A model generated the notes under the pieces. It did no database searches and was not told where the DNA came from. It was given only the letters and a program-made list of their open reading frames with translations. DNA of 10,836 nt, taken from positions 1 to 10,836 of the forward strand of contig CALYTU010000046.1 in assembly GCA_945487445.1 (NCBI GenBank), written 5' to 3'. Source of the DNA: an uncultured Clostridia bacterium. GTDB taxonomy: Bacteria; Bacillota; Clostridia; Oscillospirales; Oscillospiraceae. Positions within the stretch are counted from its first letter, which is position 1. Every line of letters starts with the position of its first letter. Shown piece after piece: positions 5,918 through 10,836 of the stretch. The position numbers and the translations under genes were made by a program.

Positions 5918-7702
5918 TCAAGACAGGATTCTGAAGACCGTGTTGACAATCGCGCACAGGAGCATTCCAACGGCGGTTGGAAGCAGAATGGAGCAGAGCG
6001 TCCATTTCGCGCGTTTTGTCTCATGCCAGACGGTCAGGACGGTGGTGGAGCAGGGCCAATGGAACATGGTGAACAGGGCGGCGCAGAGTGCGGTCCGCGC
6101 CGGCGCGCCGCCGACGGCCAGCAGGGCGGGCAGGGCGGCCTCTCCTGTCCCGGCGATCAGCAAAGCCAGGGGCAAGAGAAGTTCATTGGCCGGGAAACTC
6201 AGAACGAAGGCCAGAAGCAGCGTTCCCGTCAGGCCCAGCAGGGCCGCAAAGGGGTCCATGCCCCGGGCCAGGACGGCCAGCATGGGCTCGCCGCCCACCT
6301 GCAGGCGACCCAGCAGCCAGATCAGCGCGCCGGCCGGCGCGGCCACGGTGACGGCCCGGCCGAGGACCTTGAGCGTCCGGTCCAAAACCGAGCGAACCAG
6401 GATCTGGCCAAGCCGGGGCCGCCGGAAGGGCGGAAGCTCGAGGATGAATGTGCCGTCCCGCCCCCGCAGGAGCGTTTTGCGCAGCAGGGCCGTGACCGCC
6501 AGCGTGACCGCGCCGGAGAGGACCATACAAGCCGTCAGCACCCCTGCCGTGGCAAGGGCGGACAGGGACCCGGACCGTCCCAGTAAAATTCCGGCCAGCA
6601 GGATGAGCGAGGGAAACCGGCCGTTGCAGGGGACCAGGGCATTTGTCAGGATTGCGGCAAGCCGTTCCTTTTCATTGGGAATGATCCTGCATCCGGTGAC
6701 GCCCACGGCGTTGCAGCCGCAGCCCATGCACATGCAGAGGCCCTGCCGCCCGCAGGAGCCGCAGGCCGCGAAAGGACGGTCTAAAAGCAGGGCTGCCCGG
6801 GGCAGAAAGCCAAGATCCTCCAGCAGAGAAAAGAGCGGGAAGAAAATGGCCATCGGCGGGAGCATGACGGCCACCACCTTTGCCGTGGTGCCGTAGATTC
6901 CGTCCAGCAGCAGGCCGCGGACTGTTGGCGACGCGCCTGCCAGCAGGACGCTGAGCCGCGCCCCAAGGCGGTCGAGACCCCGTTCGAGCAGGGCCGAGGG
7001 CAGGTTCGCGCCCCGGACGGTCAGATAAAACGTGGCGAACAGGAGCAGCAGAACGGTGGGCCAGGCGGTCCATTTGCCCAGCAGGAGTCGGTCCCAGTCC
7101 CGCCGGGAGCGGGGTTGTGAGAGGGTGACGGTTTTTGCCAGGTCCGAGGCCATCTGCATCGGAGCACCGGCCCCATCCGCACTTTGGTCCGAAGCTTGCC
7201 TTGCGGGACCGGCCATGGCTGCAACGGCAATAACCCGGCGCAGTGCCTCAACTGACTTTTTCCGATCCGCCCGGGTGGGGACTACGGGGGCATCAAACGC
7301 GGCGCTCAGGGCGTCACAGTCGATCCGCAGCCCGAGGCGCTCCGCCTCATCCATCAGATTCAGGCAGATCACAAGCCGGGGATGCCGGGGCCGGAGCTCC
7401 AGCGCCAGGGCCAGCGTCCGCTCGAGAGCCGTGGCGTCCAGGATCACCACCAGAACATCGGGACGGTTGGCATCGAGATAGTCTGCAGCCACCCGCTCCT
7501 CCGGCGTCCCGCCCTCGAGCGAATAGACCCCCGGCAGATCCACGGCCTCATAGGTTTCCCCCTCCAGGGTCCAACGCCCCCTGGCGGGGCCGACGGTCTT
7601 ACCGGTCCAGTTGCCGGTGTGCTGCCGAAGTCCAGTCAGGACGTTGAATACCGTAGATTTTCCCACATTCGGATTACCCGCCAGGGCCACCGTCACTGCC
7701 AT
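5918..7702 (-). CDS. feoB: Ferrous iron transport protein B (FeoB)
   Basis: FeoB is the inner-membrane Fe(II) importer with a cytoplasmic GTPase domain fused to a membrane permease. The 594-residue product starts directly at the G domain: G1 GNPNVGKST (9-17), G3 DLPG (55-58) and G4 NLMD (115-118), followed by a helical regulatory region to about 205. The permease part follows, with Gate-type motifs: MGCGCNAVGVTGCRIIPNEKERLAAI (326-351), NALVPCNGRFP (354-364) and FHWPCSTTVLTVWHET (547-562). It is shorter than the 773-residue E. coli protein. A Cys-rich run (C314, C317, C323, C325, C328, C330) precedes the first gate. The ATG lies inside the end of feoA (10-bp overlap), with GGAGGGG 7 nt upstream, indicating translational coupling. 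No feoC follows. Confidence 0.97.
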   Translation of the reverse strand: MAVTVALAGNPNVGKSTVFNVLTGLRQHTGNWTGKTVGPARGRWTLEGETYEAVDLPGVYSLEGGTPEERVAADYLDANRPDVLVVILDATALERTLALALELRPRHPRLVICLNLMDEAERLGLRIDCDALSAAFDAPVVPTRADRKKSVEALRRVIAVAAMAGPARQASDQSADGAGAPMQMASDLAKTVTLSQPRSRRDWDRLLLGKWTAWPTVLLLLFATFYLTVRGANLPSALLERGLDRLGARLSVLLAGASPTVRGLLLDGIYGTTAKVVAVMLPPMAIFFPLFSLLEDLGFLPRAALLLDRPFAACGSCGRQGLCMCMGCGCNAVGVTGCRIIPNEKERLAAILTNALVPCNGRFPSLILLAGILLGRSGSLSALATAGVLTACMVLSGAVTLAVTALLRKTLLRGRDGTFILELPPFRRPRLGQILVRSVLDRTLKVLGRAVTVAAPAGALIWLLGRLQVGGEPMLAVLARGMDPFAALLGLTGTLLLAFVLSFPANELLLPLALLIAGTGEAALPALLAVGGAPARTALCAALFTMFHWPCSTTVLTVWHETKRAKWTLCSILLPTAVGMLLCAIVNTVFRILS

Positions 7703-7968
7703 TCATCTTCCCCTCCGAACAAGTTTCCTGTTTCTGTTTCCAGTTTTCTGATTTCCACCTGGGCGGCGTCCCGCCGCCGGATCGCAATGTCCGTTCCCCG
7801 GAAGCGATAAACAGTCGGGTCCCCCAGGGGGCTCCGGCGGAGGCAGCGGAGCTCTGTGCCGGGGATGAGCCCCAGCCGCCGCAGGCTCCCCGCCCGATCG
7901 GGTTCCAGACCCAGCCGGAGCACGGTCCCCTGCTCTCCCTCCTGTAATGCGGCCAGTCGGATCTCCAT
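7693..7968 (-). CDS. feoA: Ferrous iron transport protein A (FeoA)
   Basis: This 91-residue SH3-like protein partners with FeoB and is thought to modulate its GTPase or transport activity in the cytoplasm. The diagnostic stretch is LRRLGLIPGTELRCLRRSPLGDPTVYRFRGTDIAIRR (29-65, seen in pieces LGLIPGTEL and SPLGDP), followed by a short, acidic, Trp-containing tail (about 78-91). Length is normal for the family. The ATG at 7968 is preceded on the minus strand by a G-rich stretch (7976-7982) that can serve as ribosome binding site. The gene overlaps feoB by 10 bp as first gene of a two-gene operon. A Fur-box-like sequence lies about 120 bp upstream. Confidence 0.95.
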   Translation of the reverse strand: MEIRLAALQEGEQGTVLRLGLEPDRAGSLRRLGLIPGTELRCLRRSPLGDPTVYRFRGTDIAIRRRDAAQVEIRKLETETGNLFGGEDEWQ

Positions 7969-8088
7969 CGGCCATCCCCCCTTTGGACCATTCTATTCCG
8001 GTCCCGAACGGGAGGTTCCGTAGATTTTGCTGGATTTTTGAGAAAACAGCCCTTTTCCGCGTTGCAATTTCAAGGGAAATCTGCTAAA

Positions 8089-8107
8089 AATAATGATAAG
8101 CGTACTC
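8089..8107 (-). promoter_or_regulatory. Candidate Fur box upstream of feoAB
   Basis: Aligned by eye to the 19-bp Fur consensus (GATAATGATAATCATTATC), the + strand at 8089-8107 matches 14 of 19 positions, with the best part AATAATGATAA. It lies about 120 bp before feoA. Iron repression of feo by Fur is common. The second half-site is weak and no clear sigma-A promoter overlaps it, so this is a candidate only. Confidence 0.4.
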
Positions 8108-8149
8108 AGATCTATGGAAACGGCCAGGACACCTAAAAAGATTGAAAAA

Positions 8150-8249
8150 TGTTCCGAGCAGAAATTGCGCCAGACGAGGCGGAGGACGCAGGCGGGCTTG
8201 ACGCCCGGCAAGGACGACAACGAAGTATGGCACATTTTCTGCCGGAACA
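8150..8249. repeat. 100-bp inverted-repeat element upstream of feoA
   Basis: The left arm 8150-8172 (TGTTCCGAGCAGAAATTGCG..) matches the complement of the right arm 8228-8249 at about 20 positions with one gap. The centre is GC-rich (GAGGCGGAGGACGCAGGCGG) and has a short CGGGC/GCCCG hairpin. Ends are TGTTCCG and CGGAACA. No target duplication is obvious. It could be a MITE, a dispersed repeat or a structured RNA. Confidence 0.55.
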
Positions 8250-8291
8250 GATGAAAGGTTTCTATGGGAGCTTAGTATGAAACATGAAAAG

Positions 8292-8327
8292 GAACGCCAT
8301 TCAGATGCTTGCGTCTGAATGGCGTTC
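8292..8327 (-). terminator. Strong hairpin, likely terminator of the ABC operon
   Basis: Positions 8292-8305 pair perfectly with 8314-8327 (14 bp). The loop region can extend the stem with T-G, G-C and C-G pairs around a TT loop. Read on the minus strand the stem is followed by CTTTTCATGTTTC, a modest U-tract. It is downstream of the permease gene on that strand, past MITE copy 2. Confidence 0.5.
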
Positions 8328-8361
8328 TGTATGGCTGATCATTTCGGTTATCGGAAGCAGG

Positions 8362-8407
8362 AAACGGGCCGTGGGGACGGACAAGCAATCATTGTCCCAA
8401 CCCGTTT
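8362..8407. other. Interrupted hairpin next to MITE copy 2
   Basis: AAACGGG (8362-8368) pairs with CCCGTTT (8401-8407), and GGGAC (8374-8378) pairs with GTCCC (8394-8398). An alternative inner stem TTGTCC/GGACAA also exists. It would have been the first structure after the permease stop before MITE copy 2 inserted, so may be its original terminator. U-tracts are poor on both sides. Confidence 0.35.
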
Positions 8408-8424
8408 ATAATAAAACATTCCCA

Positions 8425-8547
8425 GTATCTGTTCAGTATCCTGTCATTTCGAGGCGATTCATCGCCGAGAAATCCGTATTATCTACGCAAAAAGGAACGG
8501 ATTTCTCACTTCGTTCGAAATGACAGATGGGGCTACTGAATAGATAC
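8425..8547. mobile_element. MITE copy 2, 123 bp, with 8-bp target duplication
   Basis: This is identical to copy 1 (4037-4159) except for G at 8436 instead of C, so its terminal repeats match better (13 of 14). It is flanked by perfect direct repeats CATTCCCA at 8417-8424 and 8548-8555. This duplication differs in sequence from that of copy 1, which shows two independent insertions and fixes the element ends at GTATCT and AGATAC. The internal inverted pairs lie at 8442-8452/8515-8525 and 8467-8477/8497-8507. It sits 31 bp beyond the stop codon of the ABC permease. Confidence 0.9.
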
Positions 8548-8578
8548 CATTCCCACTGTCTGGCGGCTGGATGGCCCG

Positions 8579-9472
8579 TCAGGGCCGCTTTTTGACCGCG
8601 TTTAACAGGATGTACACGCCCAGCAGGACCAGAACGGTGCCGATGAGGATGCCGTACATGGTGGGGATTCCGACCCGCTCGCCGAAGAAATACAGATTGC
8701 AGTCCAGGGAATCCCGGAGGGATTCGATCTCCGCAGCCGGAATGCCGCAGCGCTGCATCTCCGCCAGGGCCCCGCCCATGGCGTGGTTGCGTACGAGGGA
8801 GGTTCCGTAGGTCCCGGGCAGGAAGGCCAGCACCTTTTGCAAGCCCTCGCCAAAGGTGGAGATTGGCATGTAGGCTCCGCAGATGAAGCCGTAGCCCGAG
8901 CTGATGATCGTTCCCACCGCGGAAATTTGCCCCTGGGTGGAGAGGAAGAAGTTGATGATCGAGGACAGGGCTGTTCCGAACATGACCAGGATGAACACAT
9001 CCAACAGCAGGAAGAGGACATCGGAGACGGACAGATACCAGCCGACCTTTGCAAGGTAGAGCAGGCTGAGCCCCATCGCAGCGAAGCAGATGAGCAGGGT
9101 GGAGATCAACGTGGCGAAATAATAGCTGACCGATAACACCGAGGCTTTCACAGGGGAGATCCGCAAGTCGCGGATGCTGCCCGTTGCTTTGTCCTGTACC
9201 ATCAGGAGGTTGGCGCAAAACGCAACGGTGACGCAGGAGACGGCGAGGAGGGAGGAGACGAGCTGACCGCCCACAAGGCCGTTCAACAGCTTCTCGGGCA
9301 AATGAAGGTTCTCGGGCAGGTTCGCCTCAAAGGATTCCCGAAATACGTTGTCCAGGAAGGTCGTGTACAGGACCAGGAGGATCGCAGGGGTGATGAGGGC
9401 GGAGAAAAACATCCCCTTATCCTTGAAAAACAGCTTCACGTTTCGCTTTATCATGGTAAAAACTGTGCTCAT
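8579..9472 (-). CDS. ABC-2 type transporter permease
   Basis: The 297-residue integral membrane subunit has about six membrane helices (roughly 21-40, 69-91, 113-140, 150-177, 183-203, 272-292). This is the ABC-2 layout found in drug, antibiotic and polysaccharide exporters. A short cytoplasmic segment after helix 2 (KATGSIRDLRISPVK, 95-109) is in the position of the coupling helix that contacts the ATPase. A larger, presumably extracellular, loop (about 204-270) contains CGIPAAEIESLRDSLDCN. Its ATG overlaps the ATPase stop as ATGA, and GGGAGG precedes it, so the two are translated together. A dimer of this subunit with two ATPases would form the exporter. The substrate cannot be read from sequence. 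Confidence 0.92.
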   Translation of the reverse strand: MSTVFTMIKRNVKLFFKDKGMFFSALITPAILLVLYTTFLDNVFRESFEANLPENLHLPEKLLNGLVGGQLVSSLLAVSCVTVAFCANLLMVQDKATGSIRDLRISPVKASVLSVSYYFATLISTLLICFAAMGLSLLYLAKVGWYLSVSDVLFLLLDVFILVMFGTALSSIINFFLSTQGQISAVGTIISSGYGFICGAYMPISTFGEGLQKVLAFLPGTYGTSLVRNHAMGGALAEMQRCGIPAAEIESLRDSLDCNLYFFGERVGIPTMYGILIGTVLVLLGVYILLNAVKKRP

Positions 9473-10383
9473 TTTCCGGCACCTCCCTCGAGTTTTTTCC
9501 CGGTGACGTTCAAAAATACATCGTCCATCCTGCCCTTGATGATCTCATAATCGGTGAAGAGCTCCGGATGGGAGCGGATCAGCTCCGTGGCCTTCGCGGT
9601 GTTCGGCACGGACAGGCGGAAGGCGTCGCGGAGTTTCGTATAGTCGGCTCCGAGCGTCTTCACGGCAGCCTCATCGATCCCATAGAGGGTGATGTAATCT
9701 CCCGTATAGGCGTTTTTCAGGGCCAGAGGCGTTCCCTCGGCGGCGATCCGGCCGGTGTCCAGGATCACCACATAGTCGGCATCAGCGGCTTCCTCCATGT
9801 AGTGCGTGGTCAGAAACACCGTCATGTTTTCCTTCCCGCGCAGATCGGAGATCACCGTCCAGAGAAGGTTCCGCGTCTGAGGATCGAGGCCGGTGGTCGG
9901 TTCGTCCAAAACGAGGATTTTCGGCCGATGCAGCAGGGCCCGGGCAATATCAATCCTACGTCTCTGACCGCCGGAGAGCTTCCCCACGGGCCGTTTCAGC
10001 AGGTCCGAAAAGTCCAGCAGCTCCGCCAGCTCAGAAAGCCTCTCCCGGAAGGCGGCTCCGGTAATCCCGTATAGGGCCGCGCGGCTTTGCAGATTGTCCC
10101 GGACGCTCAGCGCCGAATCCAGAACCGAGCTCTGCAAAACGACGCCGAGGCTGCGCTTGATGCCGGAAAGATTCCGTTCCAGCTCTGTGCCGCCGATCTC
10201 CACACGGCCGCTGTCCTTGGAAAGCTGCCCGCAGAGGATATTGATGGTGGTGGATTTTCCGGCTCCGTTCACGCCGAGAAAGGCGAATAATTCACCCTCC
10301 CGGACCCGGAAGCTCAGATCCTGAACGGCCTTCACGTCGCCAAAGCTTTTGGAAAGGTGCTCTATTTTGATGATGTCCTTCAT
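9469..10383 (-). CDS. ABC transporter ATP-binding protein (exporter, DrrA-like)
   Basis: This 304-residue cytoplasmic ATPase powers the permease encoded directly after it. It has Walker A GVNGAGKST (37-45), Q-loop Q84, signature LSGGQ (136-140), Walker B ILVLDE (156-161) with catalytic E161, the D-loop GLDP (165-168) and switch histidine H194 in TTHYMEEA. A C-terminal extension (about 225-304) after the nucleotide-binding domain and the phrase MDDVFLNVTG resemble the DrrA/CcmA-like exporter group. The ATG at 10383 is preceded by AGGAGA with 7-nt spacing. It is the first gene of a two-gene operon. No regulator gene is adjacent in the window, and no clear sigma-A promoter is seen in 10384-10560. 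Confidence 0.95.
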   Translation of the reverse strand: MKDIIKIEHLSKSFGDVKAVQDLSFRVREGELFAFLGVNGAGKSTTINILCGQLSKDSGRVEIGGTELERNLSGIKRSLGVVLQSSVLDSALSVRDNLQSRAALYGITGAAFRERLSELAELLDFSDLLKRPVGKLSGGQRRRIDIARALLHRPKILVLDEPTTGLDPQTRNLLWTVISDLRGKENMTVFLTTHYMEEAADADYVVILDTGRIAAEGTPLALKNAYTGDYITLYGIDEAAVKTLGADYTKLRDAFRLSVPNTAKATELIRSHPELFTDYEIIKGRMDDVFLNVTGKKLEGGAGK

Positions 10384-10411
10384 ATACGTTCTCCTTTTGC
10401 GCTAGGGTATA

Positions 10412-10520
10412 GTTGCAAAGTGAGGACCTGCTACAAGATCTTGTATCCAAGAGTGACGAAACGAGCGAATATGTTGTATGCCAAAACCATCAGTTATTAC
10501 TCAGGTCCTCACTTTGCGAC
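10412..10520. mobile_element. 109-bp inverted-repeat element flanked by TA, MITE-like
   Basis: Arm 10412-10430 (GTTGCAAAGTGAGGACCTG) matches the complement of 10502-10520 with one mismatch (18 of 19). TA lies directly outside both ends (10410-10411 and 10521-10522), as in elements moved by IS630/Tc1-type transposases. The central part carries no coding frame. The element lies in the leader of the ABC operon, 29 bp upstream of the ATPase start, so its arm is likely transcribed or overlaps the promoter. Confidence 0.62.
10432..10445. promoter_or_regulatory. Perfect 14-bp palindrome TACAAGATCTTGTA
   Basis: The sequence is fully self-complementary and lies 49 bp upstream of the ABC ATPase start, inside the TA-flanked element. 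It has the size of a dimeric repressor operator. A weak minus-strand promoter could be drawn from TTGTAG here to TATACC with a long 19-bp spacer. Both ideas are tentative. Confidence 0.28.
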
Positions 10521-10560
10521 TAACACTTTGCGCTAAATTGACCTGAATCGGAACAATCCA

Positions 10561-10836
10561 CCCCCGTCATTTCGAGCGAAGCGAGAAATCCGTCCTCTCG
10601 GCCTCCGTTATTTCGAGCGAAGCGAGAAATCCGTCCTCTCCGCCCCCGTCATTTCGAGCGAAGCGAGAAATCCGTCCTCTCGGCCTCCGTTATTTCGAGC
10701 GAAGCGAGAAATCCGTCCTCTCCGCCCCCGTCATTTCGAGCGAAGCGAGAAATCCGTCCTCTCGGCCTCCGTTATTTCGAGCGAAGCGAGAAATCCGTCC
10801 TCTCCGCCCCCGTCATTTCGAGCGAAGCGAGAAATC
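10561..10836. repeat. 41-bp tandem array in alternating A/B units (82-bp higher-order repeat)
   Basis: Unit starts (GTCATTTCGA or GTTATTTCGA) fall at 10566, 10607, 10648, 10689, 10730, 10771 and 10812, exactly 41 bp apart; the last is cut by the window end. Units alternate A-B-A-B-A-B-A. A and B differ at unit positions 3 (C/T), 35 (G/C) and 39 (T/C), and every full copy of a type is identical. The shared core is GTCATTTCGAGCGAAGCGAG then AAATCCGT. There is no variable spacer, so this is not CRISPR. The period is not a multiple of 3 and no ORF runs through it. True length is unknown. Confidence 0.95.

Noticed and set aside
5873..6586. Plus-strand reading frame of 237 codons
   Set aside because: Antisense to the end of feoB and Gly/Gln/Arg-rich without any family resemblance; feoB motifs are conserved on the other strand.
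7993..8235. Minus-strand 80-codon reading frame upstream of feoA
   Set aside because: Its first third is made of the inverted-repeat element at 8150-8249, and the rest shows no domain and no good ribosome binding site. It overlaps the likely feoAB regulatory region.
8407..8412. TATAAT promoter upstream of MITE copy 2
   Set aside because: There is no -35 box at 16-18 bp, it is within the right arm of a hairpin, and no + strand gene follows.
8284..8523. Plus-strand 79-codon reading frame
   Set aside because: It runs through a terminator-like hairpin and ends within MITE copy 2, so it is built of non-coding elements.
10561..10836. CRISPR array
   Set aside because: Repeats are regular, but the intervening sequence is part of the same near-identical 41-bp unit; there are no unique spacers and no cas genes.

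Overview
The window looks like chromosomal DNA from a GC-rich Gram-positive gut-type Clostridia, probably of the Oscillospiraceae/Ruminococcaceae kind. The grounds are a Firmicutes-type murA, an LTA-synthase-like membrane sulfatase, a clostridial-style feoA-feoB pair, strong AGGAGG-type ribosome binding sites and GC-rich codon use. The taxon is inferred from protein style, not from a database match. There is no rRNA, tRNA, phage gene, CRISPR array or transposase gene. All six genes are of recognisable families; the unusual material is in the intergenic DNA.

Layout. Positions 1-336 hold GC hairpins, two diverged copies of a dispersed repeat, and a near-consensus promoter for murA. murA (337-1629, +) is followed by a perfect 15-bp hairpin and then an LTA-synthase-like gene (1726-3939, +). 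It converges on an orphan amino-acid-type adenylation enzyme (4172-5656, -) across a hairpin and a 123-bp MITE. A 126-bp inverted-repeat element separates that gene from feoAB (7968 to 5918, -). The gene-free stretch 7969-8578 holds a possible Fur box, a 100-bp inverted-repeat element, two hairpins and a second copy of the same MITE. An ABC exporter operon (ATPase 9469-10383, permease 8579-9472, both -, 4-bp overlap) follows. The gene-free stretch 10384-10836 holds a TA-flanked inverted-repeat element and a 41-bp tandem array that runs off the window.

Functions. MurA makes the first committed peptidoglycan precursor. The LtaS-like protein probably polymerises or transfers glycerol phosphate outside the membrane. 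The adenylation enzyme is of a type that includes DltA, which activates D-alanine for teichoic acid, but no dltB, dltC or dltD is present, so that link is only suggestive. FeoA/FeoB import ferrous iron. The ABC pair exports an unknown substrate.

Main discovery. The window carries at least four families of short non-coding mobile or repeat elements. The clearest is a MITE present twice (4037-4159 and 8425-8547), differing at one base, each copy flanked by its own perfect 8-bp target duplication. Its core consists of two head-to-head copies of the same roughly 28-bp motif that forms the tandem array at 10561-10836 and appears in diverged form at 50-120. One repeat motif therefore occurs both as a direct tandem array and inside a transposing palindrome.
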